Shown here: in pieces, positions 16,853 to 26,311 of the stretch
Position numbering within the stretch: the first letter of the stretch is position 1
Layout of the letters: each line of letters opens with the position of its first letter
From: Chitinophaga vietnamensis
GTDB lineage: Bacteria > Bacteroidota > Bacteroidia > Chitinophagales > Chitinophagaceae
Length of the DNA: 64,000 nucleotides
Direction of reading: 5' to 3'
Assembly: GCF_902167635.1 (NCBI RefSeq)
Contig: NZ_CABHMS010000007.1
Span: forward strand, 62,001-126,000
Translations under genes and position numbers: made by a program
Notes under the pieces: model-generated
Databases searched by the model: none
Seen by the model: the letters and a program-made list of their open reading frames with translations, nothing else
Told to the model about the DNA's origin: nothing

Positions 16853-19501
16853 TTATTCGGGCCTAAATGTAATAATAAATTTGGTTCCGTTGCCAGGGGT
16901 GCTCTCTGCACGTATGCTTCCTCCCATGGCTTCCACCTGCGTTTTCGTGATGAAAAGCCCGATCCCTTTTGCATCTTTGTTCTTATGAAAAGTTTTTCTG
17001 AAACCGAATAATTTATTGCCGAAACGTTCCATATCAATGCCTACGCCATTGTCTTCTACCGTAAGCACAATGGACTCCTGCCCTCTCGAGGTCTGCAAAT
17101 GCAGCGCCGGCGTGCGTTCCGGCGAACGGTAACGGATCGCATTGGTGATAAAATTCTGTAAGATACTATCCAGGTACACCCGTGGATATTCGATTACCGG
17201 CACCTCGTCAAAATTGTAGGTGATATGAATATGGCTCTTCTCAATATCCACCAGTAAAATATCTTTCACCTTCTGCAAACGTTCTGCGAATACTAATTTC
17301 TCCCGTTCTACATTCACATCTTTCCTGATCTGCACTACTTCTACCAGGTCGTTCAGTGTTTCATCTATTTTTTTGATCACCTCATGCACCATGCCCAGGT
17401 ACAACTCGCGCTCCTGCGGGGAAATAGCTTCATTGTGCATTTGCATGAGCGCCTTCAGATTGGCGATCGGCGCACGCAAGTTATGTGAGGTGATGTGCGC
17501 AAAATCTTCCAGCTGTTTATTTTGATTGAGGAGATTTTTATTGAGATTGGATAATTGATCATTGGCCTTGCGCAGGTCTTTCTGCATCTTGCGGCTTTCG
17601 GTGATATCCCGCATGAATACAGAGATACCGCCATCTTCCATGGCGGTGAGCAGGAAATCGTACCATTTATCCTGGATCGGGAAATAGATGCCGAACGATT
17701 GCGAGGCCCCTTGTTTCACGCATTCCCGCATCCTGGCGTAGAACACGGTGTCGCTGAGTTTCGGGAACACTTCAAAGATGTTACTGCCCATCTGCACTTT
17801 GCGGCCGATCATTTTTTCCGCTTTCTGGTTGAGGAAGTTCAGCTTGCCATCGGGTTCCATGGCAGCATATCCCATATCTACGGTATCGAAGAAAAGCCGC
17901 ATCAGCTCTGTGTTGCGGGTGAGTGCGTCCCTGATCTCGGATTGCTCGGTGATATCCTGCACTACGCCGTACATGCGTACCAGTTGGCCATTGTCGTACG
18001 CAGGCTGGCCGATGGCGCGCACTCTTTTAGGCTGCGGTTTGTCGGTGATGATCGACAGCTGCGCATCGAAGGGCCGGCCGCTGGTGGCGCATTGTTCCAG
18101 CAGCAGGTCGAGGTTGCGGCGGGATTCTTCTGTGTAAAAAGACCTGGCTGTTTCAAAGTTCATGGCGGTGCCTTCCGGGCAACCGTGGATGTTATATGTT
18201 TGCCTGGACCAGCGCACCTGGCGGGTGTTCATGTCCATTTCCCATCCGCCGATCTTGCCTATTTCGCCGGTTTGCAGCAGGAATTCCTGGTTCTTTATAT
18301 TCTCCAGTTCCTGCTCTTTTTTATCGGTGATGTCATTCACCAGTACGACCACTATTTTTTCTTTATCCACCGGGTCTACCACGGGGAATACGGTGAGATC
18401 GAGATATACTTCACGGCCTACTTTGGTCCATCGTTCATCACGGGAGAAGTCTACTTTCTTTTCCACGCGCAGGGTTTTGTTTTCCTGCAAGGCTTGCTGG
18501 AAGAGGTCATCCAGCTGGAACATGGTGGCGAAATCGTCGTTCATCACGTTGAACTGCCGGCGGGCAGCGGGATGCGGCGAGTTGAAGAAGAAACGTTGCG
18601 TTTGATTGATGCGGCGGATAAAGCCGAAGTTATCGAACTGGATATAGCCGATAGGCAGGTTTTCGATGATATTATCGAGCAGGCGTTCGCTTTTCTGGAG
18701 GCTGATCTCGGCGAGTTTTTTCTCGGTGATATCATCTAGGATGAGGAAGATATTGGTCATGTTGCTTTGGCGGTCCACCACCGGGAAGATGGTAGCGTCG
18801 AAGTACATGGGATGTATGCGGGTGATACCTTCGTAATGTTTTTCAGAGTAGTTGAGCAGTATTTCGCGTTTGAGTGTTTTGCGGCCGTCGCGTGCTTCTT
18901 CGAACAGGCGTGCGAGGCCATTGTGGCGGTAGAAGGGATCTTGCAGCCAGTTGTAGTGCGGGTTGGAGAAGAAGGCATGATCGCTGCCCCATATCTGCCG
19001 CTGGCGGCTGTTCATCTCGATGTTATCGCCTTCGAGAGAGAACTGTTGCAGACCGATGGGCAGATTTTCCAGTATCTGCCGGAAATATTGTTCATCTTCT
19101 TTGAGCCTGATCTCGGATAATTTCCTGGCCGTGATATCGAGGCCGAGGAGCAGGCATTGCTGGAGAGCGCCATGGGCGTCCATTTGCGGGCTGATGGCTG
19201 CTTCCAGCCACAGGGGCTGTTTTCCGGCGATCAGGAAACATAGCTGTTCCTGTATGTTCTCACCTTTACGGGCAGATTGCCAGATGTGCGCCCACTGGCC
19301 TTCGTTGGCCGGCAGGAGAAAATCGGTAAGCGGCCTGCCCTGAAGTACGGGGGCGGGCAGCTGTAAAGCCTGTGTTACCAGCGGATTGGCGGCCATCAGG
19401 TTCCCCGCTGCATCCATGGTGATTGACCATGCACATGCATTGATAGCGGCTTCGAGGTGTTGCAGGCGCTTGTAATGCTCTTCCAGCATAGCTTCATTCA
19501 T
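16853..19501 (-). CDS. Multi-PAS sensor histidine kinase
   Basis: An 882-residue cytosolic-type kinase without obvious membrane segments. About five PAS/PAC units fill residues 1-640, with repeated links such as LDDITEKKLAEISLQKSERLL and VQDITEQSEIRDAL. A coiled coil (LRKANDQLSNLNKNLLNQNK) leads into the HisKA box HITSHNLRAPIANLKAL, with the phosphorylated histidine near residue 671. The HATPase domain has an intact N box (NFITNAIRYRS) and G boxes (DNGVGID, KGIGLFITK). It is cotranscribed with the response regulator. The signals sensed are unknown; the string of PAS domains suggests several small ligands or redox cues. Confidence 0.93.
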   Translation of the reverse strand: MNEAMLEEHYKRLQHLEAAINACAWSITMDAAGNLMAANPLVTQALQLPAPVLQGRPLTDFLLPANEGQWAHIWQSARKGENIQEQLCFLIAGKQPLWLEAAISPQMDAHGALQQCLLLGLDITARKLSEIRLKEDEQYFRQILENLPIGLQQFSLEGDNIEMNSRQRQIWGSDHAFFSNPHYNWLQDPFYRHNGLARLFEEARDGRKTLKREILLNYSEKHYEGITRIHPMYFDATIFPVVDRQSNMTNIFLILDDITEKKLAEISLQKSERLLDNIIENLPIGYIQFDNFGFIRRINQTQRFFFNSPHPAARRQFNVMNDDFATMFQLDDLFQQALQENKTLRVEKKVDFSRDERWTKVGREVYLDLTVFPVVDPVDKEKIVVVLVNDITDKKEQELENIKNQEFLLQTGEIGKIGGWEMDMNTRQVRWSRQTYNIHGCPEGTAMNFETARSFYTEESRRNLDLLLEQCATSGRPFDAQLSIITDKPQPKRVRAIGQPAYDNGQLVRMYGVVQDITEQSEIRDALTRNTELMRLFFDTVDMGYAAMEPDGKLNFLNQKAEKMIGRKVQMGSNIFEVFPKLSDTVFYARMRECVKQGASQSFGIYFPIQDKWYDFLLTAMEDGGISVFMRDITESRKMQKDLRKANDQLSNLNKNLLNQNKQLEDFAHITSHNLRAPIANLKALMQMHNEAISPQERELYLGMVHEVIKKIDETLNDLVEVVQIRKDVNVEREKLVFAERLQKVKDILLVDIEKSHIHITYNFDEVPVIEYPRVYLDSILQNFITNAIRYRSPERTPALHLQTSRGQESIVLTVEDNGVGIDMERFGNKLFGFRKTFHKNKDAKGIGLFITKTQVEAMGGSIRAESTPGNGTKFIITFRPE

Positions 19502-19701
19502 ATGGTAGCGGAATCATTATCGTTGTGACTTGCGATCGGACAAAATAGGCAATATATGACAAAAAAACACCATTGCAGAAGTAAATGTAATAAAATGGTT
19601 CGATGTTGTTTATCCACGATTGTGGATTTTCTATTTTCTGAAATTGTTAAACGATCAATATCTTCGCAGCGAGATACATCCGTCAGCAAAAATTTTACAA
19701 G

Positions 19702-20157
19702 ATGAAAGTAATGATTATCATGGGTTCCGAGAGTGATAAACCCGTCATGGAAGAGTCGCAGAAACATCTGCAATATTTTGGTATTGAAAACGAGATGATC
19801 GTAGCATCCGCTCACCGTAATCCTGACAAGGTGCGCGAATTGTGTGTTACGGCGCAGGAAAAGGGCTTTGGCGTAATAATTGCCGCGGCTGGTATGGCGG
19901 CTGCCTTACCTGGCGTAGTATCTGCTTACACTTCATTACCCGTATTGGGCGTACCTTTGGATGGTGGACTGCCTGGTGGTGTTGATGCACTTTATTCCAT
20001 TGTACAGATGCCCGCCGGTTTGCCGGTAGGTACCCTGGCAGTAGGCAAGGCAGGCGCCCGCAATGCTGCCATACTGGCTGCACGCATCCTGGCGCTGGGC
20101 AACCCGGCCATCGCTGCTAAAGTAGAGTCGTTCAAGCAGAATGGCTACAGGATTTAG
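19702..20157 (+). CDS. purE: 5-(carboxyamino)imidazole ribonucleotide mutase
   Basis: A 151-residue purine biosynthesis enzyme, class I PurE by its MIIMGSESDKPVMEES opening, VASAHRNP and the VQMPAGLPVGT segment. The catalytic histidine in SAHRNP is kept. The second loop, GAGGAAHLPG in E. coli, reads AAAGMAAALPG, so the histidine there is replaced; from memory this is common in Bacteroidota PurE. No purK lies next to it. It is divergent from the histidine kinase gene. Confidence 0.94.
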   Translation: MKVMIIMGSESDKPVMEESQKHLQYFGIENEMIVASAHRNPDKVRELCVTAQEKGFGVIIAAAGMAAALPGVVSAYTSLPVLGVPLDGGLPGGVDALYSIVQMPAGLPVGTLAVGKAGARNAAILAARILALGNPAIAAKVESFKQNGYRI

Positions 20158-20255
20158 TGATAGCTTAACACGGCTGCCATCCAGGTTGTACAAGAATTAA
20201 ATATATTCGGATTGAAAAATCCGATCATTTCCTGGACAATTAAATCATAGAAAGA

Positions 20256-21212
20256 TTGACTGAATCCATTATTAACTTAGATAGTATTAATCCCATCGAG
20301 TTTTTCGGTGTTAATAACGGAAAACTGGATCTGCTGAAAAAGAAATTCCCGCTGTTGAAGATCCTGTCCAGGGGTACCCAGTTAAAATTGAGTGGGTCTC
20401 CGGAAGAAGTGGCCACTGCGGAGGAAAAGATCAGTCAGATCGTTAAATATCTGGAACGTAACGGAAACCTTACGGAAAACTATTTCGAACAGATCCTCGG
20501 TGACGAAGAAGGTGGCCGTATCGACAACTTCAGCGACCGCAATCCCAACGAAGTATTGGTGTTTGGCCCCAACGGACGCACGGTACGTGCCCGCACTGCC
20601 AATCAGAAAAAGATGGTGGCGCTGGCCGACAAGAACGATATCATTTTTGCTATCGGCCCGGCAGGTACCGGTAAAACCTATACTGCCGTAGCACTGGCCG
20701 TACGCGCGCTCAAGAACAAGGCTATCAAAAAGATCATCCTTACCCGTCCTGCGGTAGAAGCTGGCGAAAGCCTTGGTTTCCTGCCCGGCGACCTGAAAGA
20801 GAAGATCGATCCGTACCTGCGCCCGCTCTACGATGCGCTGGACGATATGATCCCGGCAGAGAAGCTGAGCTACTATATGACCAACCGCGTGATCGAGATC
20901 GCGCCACTGGCGTATATGCGTGGCCGTACCCTGGACAATTCGTTCATCATCCTCGACGAGGCCCAGAACGCCACGGACCTGCAGATCAAAATGTTCCTGA
21001 CCCGTATCGGCGCCTCCGCCAAAGCGATCATCACCGGCGACCTCACCCAGATCGACCTGCCCAAAAACCAGAAATCCGGTCTGGACAAAGCTACCCGCAT
21101 CCTCCGGAATATCGACGGCATCGGCTACCTGGAGCTCGACGAAGAAGACGTAGTAAGGCACCGCCTCGTGAAAGCCATCATCAGGGCGTACGACGCCAAT
21201 AAGGAACCATAA
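20256..21212 (+). CDS. PhoH-like ATPase
   Basis: A 318-residue PhoH family protein. It has an N-terminal KH-like region (residues 1-100), then a P-loop ATPase with Walker A GPAGTGKTYTA near residue 135, LTRPAVEAGESLGFLPG, and Walker B FIILDEAQN. PhoH-like proteins are linked to RNA metabolism, but their exact substrate is not settled. TTG at 20256 is the likely start; no ATG gives a full-length protein. It follows purE by about 100 bp. Confidence 0.93.
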   Translation: MTESIINLDSINPIEFFGVNNGKLDLLKKKFPLLKILSRGTQLKLSGSPEEVATAEEKISQIVKYLERNGNLTENYFEQILGDEEGGRIDNFSDRNPNEVLVFGPNGRTVRARTANQKKMVALADKNDIIFAIGPAGTGKTYTAVALAVRALKNKAIKKIILTRPAVEAGESLGFLPGDLKEKIDPYLRPLYDALDDMIPAEKLSYYMTNRVIEIAPLAYMRGRTLDNSFIILDEAQNATDLQIKMFLTRIGASAKAIITGDLTQIDLPKNQKSGLDKATRILRNIDGIGYLELDEEDVVRHRLVKAIIRAYDANKEP

Positions 21213-21232
21213 AATATTGTGGAATTTCTTGA

Positions 21233-21317
21233 TGTAAGAATTTGAGAATTTGAGAATTTGAGGATTTTGCCGGGATCATCTTCCCCCGATAAATCCTCAA
21301 ATTCCAAAATTCTTACA
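21233..21317. repeat. Periodic inverted repeat after phoH-like gene
   Basis: Arms at 21233-21267 and 21291-21317 are built from an 8-bp unit (AATTTGAG). The left arm has one more unit than the right, so the pairing leaves a bulge of one repeat. It lies between two genes on the same strand. Confidence 0.75.
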
Positions 21318-21396
21318 TTTAAAAATATTTATGACTTTGCAGATTTGAATGTTTACCCCTATTTTTGTTCGTGATATATAATAATTTATCGACCGC

Positions 21397-21888
21397 ATGA
21401 CCAATTTTTGTCGGATCCTCATACTGGCAGTATTCTCCACCCTGCTGTTCAGCAGCTGTAAAAAAAGGGCTACCCCACAGGAAGTAGCACTGTCGTTTAT
21501 GCATGCCATACAGGATTCGAACTTTGACCAGGCCAGGGATTATGCCACCAAAGAGTCCCAACAGGTGATACAATTGTATTCCTTCTTCGATGCCCGCCGC
21601 AGTGATGCTGAGAGAGAAAAGATCCGGAATGCAAAAATTGAAGTGGTAAACATGGAAGAGAACGGCGACAAGGCATCTGTCACCATCCTCAATTCCTCCG
21701 CCCACCAGAAAGAAGTACTGCAACTGGTGAAAGAAGGAGGCCAGTGGAAAATTTCCCTGACATTCGAAAGTATCATTCCTAACTATATTCCCCCGGCCAA
21801 CGGCGGAGCAGCTTTTGATACCACCACCGCTGTACTACCTCCAGATTCCGCCACCACAGGCGGTAACAGCGCACCCGCCGCCAAATAG
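21397..21888 (+). CDS. DUF4878-like lipoprotein
   Basis: A 163-residue lipoprotein with signal peptide ending FSSC (Cys21). A compact alpha+beta domain resembles the NTF2-like DUF4878 family (ATPQEVALSFMHAIQDSNFDQARDYAT, then EGGQWKISLTFE). The C-terminal tail is rich in Ala, Pro and Thr. NTF2-like folds of this type usually bind small ligands or partners; no catalytic residues are evident. The call rests on overall pattern. Confidence 0.78.
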   Translation: MTNFCRILILAVFSTLLFSSCKKRATPQEVALSFMHAIQDSNFDQARDYATKESQQVIQLYSFFDARRSDAEREKIRNAKIEVVNMEENGDKASVTILNSSAHQKEVLQLVKEGGQWKISLTFESIIPNYIPPANGGAAFDTTTAVLPPDSATTGGNSAPAAK

Positions 21889-21923
21889 CGATAATTTTTC
21901 TTAGCTATTAACGGCGAGTTCCT

Positions 21924-21931
21924 TAATTTTG
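21924..21931 (+). promoter_or_regulatory. Candidate promoter -7 box for ppa
   Basis: TAATTTTG matches the Bacteroidota TAnnTTTG consensus. It lies about 160 bp before the ppa start, in a gene-free gap. The upstream TTTG element is weak. The leader that would follow contains an 8-bp hairpin formed by AGTGAATA and TATTCACT. Confidence 0.4.
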
Positions 21932-22088
21932 CCACGCATTAAACGGACAGGAATGTGTGGCTGATTTCGTGTTGAATATTCACGGAAACCGAACCATATC
22001 TTCATGAATAGTGAAGTGAATAGATTATTCACTTTTCCGCAGTAAGCAAGTATTGAACAATAAACCTTAAAGTAAAGTAGATTAAATT

Positions 22089-22628
22089 ATGATGACAAAT
22101 CCCTGGCACAGCGTGACTCCCGGAGCAGAAGTGCCACACATCGTGAATGCAATCATTGAAATTCCAAAGGGATGCCGTGCCAAATATGAACTGGATAAAG
22201 AAAGCGGATTACTGAAACTGGACCGTGTATTATACTCATCTGTATACTACCCCGCCAACTACGGTTTTATTCCTCAATCATATTGCGATGACCATGATCC
22301 ACTGGATATCCTGGTACTGTCGCAGATCGAATGCGTACCTATGTGTATCATCGAAGCCAAAGTGATCGGCGTGATGCAAATGATCGATGGCGGCGAAGCC
22401 GACGACAAGATCATTGCCGTTGCTGCCAATGATATGAGCGTAAATCATATCAACGACATCTCCGAACTGCCGCCCCACTTCATCGAAGAAATGCGTCATT
22501 TCTTTGAAGAATACAAAACACTGGAAAAGAAAACCGTGATCGTGGAAGAATTCCAGAACAAAGCGAAAGCAGAAGAGATCATCAAACAGAGCTTTGAAGA
22601 CTACAGGAAGATCTTCAAACAAAGCTGA
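22089..22628 (+). CDS. ppa: Inorganic pyrophosphatase
   Basis: A 179-residue soluble family I pyrophosphatase that hydrolyses pyrophosphate and so drives biosynthetic reactions forward. The metal-binding signature is [11 protein letters not shown], and [15 protein letters not shown] carries other conserved active-site residues. Length fits the bacterial form. It is monocistronic by layout, with a roughly 200-bp upstream gap and a long palindrome downstream. Confidence 0.95.
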   Translation: MMTNPWHSVTPGAEVPHIVNAIIEIPKGCRAKYELDKESGLLKLDRVLYSSVYYPANYGFIPQSYCDDHDPLDILVLSQIECVPMCIIEAKVIGVMQMIDGGEADDKIIAVAANDMSVNHINDISELPPHFIEEMRHFFEEYKTLEKKTVIVEEFQNKAKAEEIIKQSFEDYRKIFKQS

Positions 22629-22677
22629 ATCATTTAGGAATTTATTGATTTACAGATTTACGGATTTTCTGATTTAT

Positions 22678-22732
22678 GGATTTATAAATTTAAATGGCGC
22701 CTGTTGCAGGCGCCATTTAAATTTATAAATCC
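22678..22732. terminator. Bidirectional hairpin between ppa and NlpC/P60 gene
   Basis: A perfect 26-bp stem (22678-22703 with 22707-22732) and a 3-nt loop TTG, with GGCGCC near the tip. It sits between convergent genes. The flanks add 8-bp periodic units such as GATTTACG on one side and their complements on the other, so the paired region may extend further with mismatches. Confidence 0.88.
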
Positions 22733-22745
22733 TCACATCCTTAAA

Positions 22746-23504
22746 TCAAAAAATCCTTTTAATGATGCGTAGTTTGTGAGAACGTATGCCGGTATCGGCG
22801 TTAGTGATGCCCTGGTTATCGATCGGGTCTACCCGTACTTTACCGGATGAATGTATGATCTCGTGATCGTTGAGCAGGATACCTACGTGCGTGATGCGTC
22901 CTTCCTCATTGTCGAAAAAAGCGAGATCACCAGGCTGCGCTTCCTGCAGGAAATCAACCACATGCCCCTGCGTGGCCTGCTGGTAGGCATCGCGCAGCAG
23001 GCGCAGGCCTGCCGTCTTGAAAACCCCTTGTGTGAAACCGGAGCAGTCGATCCCAAACACGCTGCGTCCGCCCCACAGGTAGGCAGTATTTAGATGCGTG
23101 AAAGCATTATCTTTGATAACGGAAGCCAGACGCGCAGACGTCAGTTCAGTGGGCACCGGTTGTGGTGTGACAACAGTGATGCTCCCCCATTGCAGGTTAC
23201 TTTTGACCAGGCAGCCGAAAGGCACTATCATCGGCTGGCCGTTCATTGTTACCTCGTTAATCCATGATGGCAGGTACCCGGATACCGGAGCCTGATATAG
23301 CGCTGAGTCTATCGTTTCGAGGTGCGAGGCTGTAGCCCAACCGATATAATCATCATATTGGTTTTTGATTTGCACCCAAGCACCGGGAGCGGTGTTGATG
23401 ATCTCCACACATTCACCCCATAACAGTTGCGAGATCATTTCACTTCTGTGTGCCGCCTCTGCTCGCAAAGGCGCAACTGGCACAATAACAATGGCATATG
23501 GCAT
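22746..23504 (-). CDS. NlpC/P60 peptidase with SH3-like domain
   Basis: A 252-residue cell-wall peptidase. A bacterial SH3-like region (about residues 1-65) and a linker precede the NlpC/P60 domain. The catalytic triad is visible as C154 (GIDCSGF), H206 (RITHVGI) and H218 (EIIHSS). The arrangement resembles YkfC-type endopeptidases that cut gamma-D-Glu-diamino acid bonds in peptidoglycan fragments. No signal peptide is obvious, which favours cytoplasmic muropeptide recycling, but export cannot be excluded. Confidence 0.9.
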   Translation of the reverse strand: MPYAIVIVPVAPLRAEAAHRSEMISQLLWGECVEIINTAPGAWVQIKNQYDDYIGWATASHLETIDSALYQAPVSGYLPSWINEVTMNGQPMIVPFGCLVKSNLQWGSITVVTPQPVPTELTSARLASVIKDNAFTHLNTAYLWGGRSVFGIDCSGFTQGVFKTAGLRLLRDAYQQATQGHVVDFLQEAQPGDLAFFDNEEGRITHVGILLNDHEIIHSSGKVRVDPIDNQGITNADTGIRSHKLRIIKRIF

Positions 23505-23594
23505 ATAAATTGTATAAATCCGTTTTACTATTCAAATTCTTGTTCCGGATTGAACTTTTTCCGCTTTAATACGTAAATATAAAGTAATAAGTTT

Positions 23595-24170
23595 ATGCAC
23601 CAGCAGTTAACCAATTTATCGGATAAGGAATTGATATCCCGGGCCCGGAAGCAGAAAGACCGGGAAGCAGAAGGTGTATTGATGGACAGGTATAGTCATT
23701 TGCTGGTGGCGATCACCCTGCCTCATTTACGCAGCAACCCCAGCCTCGACCCCAATATCGTATTCCCTGCATTGTTACAGCGCTTGAGTTCCAGCATCAA
23801 AACACAGTCTATTTACAAGGCCAACGAATGGATGCTGCATATACAAAAAGGTTATCTCGGCAAGCCAGAGAAAAACACGCCCTTCTATCCTTCGAGAGAT
23901 GGCAGGGACCTGCTGCATATCGAGAACAAGGTAGACAAAGCCGCTACCAATACGATCGACCGCCAGGAGCTGATCGTGCAGCTGGAGCAGGCTTTACAGC
24001 GCCTCAGCGCAGAAGAGCGCGACCTCATCACGCAATTTTACCTTGAAAATAAAACTTTCGGAGAACTGACCACCGCCAAAGGCTGGACACGTGAAAAGGT
24101 GCGTGCACAGCTGAAAGCGGCCAAAGGAAAACTTGCCAAGATATTCATGAATCAGAGTTATGCCAAATAA
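23595..24170 (+). CDS. Divergent ECF-type sigma factor
   Basis: A 191-residue protein whose ends match ECF sigma factors. It opens with LTNLSDKELISRARKQKDRE, and its C terminus has a region 4 helix-turn-helix (RLSAEERDLITQFYLENKTFGELTTAKGWTREKVRAQLK). The middle, where region 2 should carry the DARDSVQQIFL-type promoter-contact helix, reads LDPNIVFPALLQRL and is poorly conserved. It aligns end to end with the canonical sigma at 25350-25928. It overlaps the next gene by 11 bp, so sigma and zf-HC2 protein are translationally coupled. Whether it still binds core polymerase is uncertain. Confidence 0.75.
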   Translation: MHQQLTNLSDKELISRARKQKDREAEGVLMDRYSHLLVAITLPHLRSNPSLDPNIVFPALLQRLSSSIKTQSIYKANEWMLHIQKGYLGKPEKNTPFYPSRDGRDLLHIENKVDKAATNTIDRQELIVQLEQALQRLSAEERDLITQFYLENKTFGELTTAKGWTREKVRAQLKAAKGKLAKIFMNQSYAK

Positions 24171-25263
24171 TCAGCCCCATAACGAAAAAATATTAAAGAT
24201 CTTTTCCGGCATCCGTTGCCTCAACAAAGATCAGCTGCCCCGTTACATGGAAGGCCGCCTCACCGACGTGGAAAAACACCTGGTGGAGCAGCATCTCACG
24301 GACTGCGACCTTTGCTTTGAGGCATTGCAAGCGCTGGAAAAAGAAAACAATTTCGATCAGTACAACGACCTTACCGGTAAGCTGCAACGCTATATCCATC
24401 AAAGCATACAGCCTGTTTCCTATGTACAGAAAGTAGCAAAATACACCCGTAAGGAACGCAACAAAGAAAACCTGCTGGTATACTTCTGGCTGGTAGCCTT
24501 TGCAGCACTGGGCGTAAGCGGCATCTATGTATTACGCGGCCACCTGCGCAACCAGCCTGTTGCTACCAAGATCATGGCAGCGGCTACCCCGCCAAAAGAC
24601 AGCGCCGCCACCATCACACAGGATATTCCGCAGCAGCCCATCATTACAGAGAATCATACTGCAGGTACACCGGCTACACATACCACTGCGGCAACAACAC
24701 CAGCGCCGGCCACTACGCCCGCTACTGCTCCGGCGCCCACGCCAGCTGTGGATTCCGCCAAAATAAAAGCTGCCGCCGCTGCAAAAATTGCAGCGCGTAA
24801 AAAAGCAGCGGCCGATAGTCTTGCTAAAAAACAAGCCCTGGCCCGCGCAGCTGATTCCATCAAAAAAGTAAATGAGCAGCGCGACAAGGAAAAAGAAAAA
24901 GCAAAAGCAGACAGCGAGGCCAAAGTTACGGTGGCCAAGGAACAACCAGCGCCAGAACCTAAAAAAACAGAAGCGCCTAAAAAGGAAACGCCTGCCAGTC
25001 AGCCGCCGGTAAACAGCGATGAATACCTCTACCGCGCCGCGATGTTATATCAGCAACAAGGCAACCTCAGCGAAGCGATAGACCGCTACCGGCGTATTGA
25101 ATCTGTGAGCACCGGCAAATATGTGGAGATGGCCCGCTACCAGCTCGCCATCTGCTACCGCAGCAAAGGCCAGATGGGCAAGGCCCGCCGCATGTTCAGA
25201 GAAGTAATCCGAATGGATGGATCGATGAAGAATGCGGCCCAGCAAGCGCTTGATAGTATGTGA
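24160..25263 (+). CDS. zf-HC2 membrane protein with C-terminal TPR
   Basis: A 367-residue putative anti-sigma factor. The N terminus has a zinc-binding motif HLVEQHLTDCDLC (H-x3-C-x2-C). A membrane helix LLVYFWLVAFAALGVSGIYV follows at about residues 107-126. Then comes a roughly 120-residue Ala/Pro/Lys-rich linker that must lie in the periplasm, and a C-terminal TPR-like pair (EYLYRAAMLYQQQGNLSEAIDRY). The linker and TPR are additions not found in the minimal zf-HC2 protein of the second module. It could relay a periplasmic protein contact to the sigma factor. Confidence 0.82.
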   Translation: MPNNQPHNEKILKIFSGIRCLNKDQLPRYMEGRLTDVEKHLVEQHLTDCDLCFEALQALEKENNFDQYNDLTGKLQRYIHQSIQPVSYVQKVAKYTRKERNKENLLVYFWLVAFAALGVSGIYVLRGHLRNQPVATKIMAAATPPKDSAATITQDIPQQPIITENHTAGTPATHTTAATTPAPATTPATAPAPTPAVDSAKIKAAAAAKIAARKKAAADSLAKKQALARAADSIKKVNEQRDKEKEKAKADSEAKVTVAKEQPAPEPKKTEAPKKETPASQPPVNSDEYLYRAAMLYQQQGNLSEAIDRYRRIESVSTGKYVEMARYQLAICYRSKGQMGKARRMFREVIRMDGSMKNAAQQALDSM

Positions 25264-25309
25264 TATTAAACAAAAGGCTCACCGTGGTGAGCCTTTTGTT
25301 TAATATCAC
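25260..25309 (+). terminator. Perfect 24-bp stem after first sigma module
   Basis: Arms 25260-25283 and 25286-25309 are perfectly complementary around a 2-nt loop, with a T-run after the right arm. The left arm includes the stop codon of the upstream gene. It separates the two sigma/zf-HC2 modules into distinct transcription units. Confidence 0.9.
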
Positions 25310-25349
25310 TTTTTTTATGGAAATTTGTCGGCATTTCCATCTTTAACCT

Positions 25350-25928
25350 GTGAACAATCCAGCGATACAACAACTAACAGATCAGGAGCTACTCCAACGG
25401 TACAAAGCTGATGGCAACAGTGATTGGATCGGTGTGCTTTTCGACCGCTATGCCTTACTGTTGCTCGGTATGTGCATGAAATACCTGAAAAATGAAGAGG
25501 ATGCGCGCGACAGCGTACAGCAAATATTCCTGAAGGTATTATCCGATGTCCACAAACACGAAATCCAGTATTTTCGCGCCTGGATCTACCAGGTGGCGAA
25601 AAACTATTGCCTCATGCAGTTAAGGCAAAACCATATGAAATACAAGGAAGAGATATCCGACAAAAGTATGGAAACTATGGCCGCCGAAGAGGAAGACAAA
25701 CGCGTGTACCAGGAAAAAGACATCATGCTGGAACATATGGAACGCGCAATTGATCTGCTGAATCCTGAGCAGAAAGTTTGTGTACAGCTGTTCTATCTGC
25801 AAAAAAAATCTTACCAGCAAATCGCTGAACAAACAGGCTACAGCCTGTTACAGGTGAAAAGCTACATCCAGAACGGCAAACGGAACCTGAAACTTTTACT
25901 GGAAAAAATACAACGCGCAAAACAATAG
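25350..25928 (+). CDS. ECF RNA polymerase sigma factor
   Basis: A 192-residue sigma factor with canonical regions. Region 2 contains LFDRYALLLLGMCMKYLKNEEDARDSVQQIFLK. Region 4 contains LNPEQKVCVQLFYLQKKSYQQIAEQTGYSLLQVKSYIQNG. The start is GTG at 25350, just after the upstream terminator. The cognate zf-HC2 protein follows 20 bp later. Target promoters are unknown. Confidence 0.9.
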   Translation: MNNPAIQQLTDQELLQRYKADGNSDWIGVLFDRYALLLLGMCMKYLKNEEDARDSVQQIFLKVLSDVHKHEIQYFRAWIYQVAKNYCLMQLRQNHMKYKEEISDKSMETMAAEEEDKRVYQEKDIMLEHMERAIDLLNPEQKVCVQLFYLQKKSYQQIAEQTGYSLLQVKSYIQNGKRNLKLLLEKIQRAKQ

Positions 25929-25948
25929 TTAATTTGCATCAACGTGAT

Positions 25949-26305
25949 ATGAACGAGCATTTCAACGATATATTCATCACTACGGGCTGTCCTTCGCAAC
26001 AGCAGCTGCTGGACTATGTGCAGGGCAGGCTGTCGCCGGAAGAACAACACGAGGTGGAAATGCACCTGGCCGACTGTGATCTTTGCAGCGAAGCATTAGA
26101 GGGATTGGCCGCTATTAAAGACAAGGAAAAGATACCAGGATGGCTCCGCGAGATGAAATGGAGCTTGCTGAAGAAGCTGCGCTCACGCTACCGCCAGCGC
26201 AGGAAATCAGAAAATCATATATACCTTACCGTTATTATCCTGGCAATCCTCTTCCTGTTACTGGCTTTGTTCTGGGGTTTTCATTTTGCGACACACCATA
26301 AATGA
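25949..26305 (+). CDS. Minimal zf-HC2 membrane anti-sigma-like protein
   Basis: A 118-residue protein with the zinc motif HEVEMHLADCDLC (H-x3-C-x2-C). A basic helix (LLKKLRSRYRQRRKSE) and one membrane segment near the C terminus (IYLTVIILAILFLLLALFWGF) follow. ATG at 25949 is preferred to a TTG 15 bp upstream. Position and domain make it the likely regulator of the sigma factor at 25350. Only a few residues would project into the periplasm, so sensing must involve another protein. Confidence 0.82.
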   Translation: MNEHFNDIFITTGCPSQQQLLDYVQGRLSPEEQHEVEMHLADCDLCSEALEGLAAIKDKEKIPGWLREMKWSLLKKLRSRYRQRRKSENHIYLTVIILAILFLLLALFWGFHFATHHK

Positions 26306-26311
26306 TTTAGT

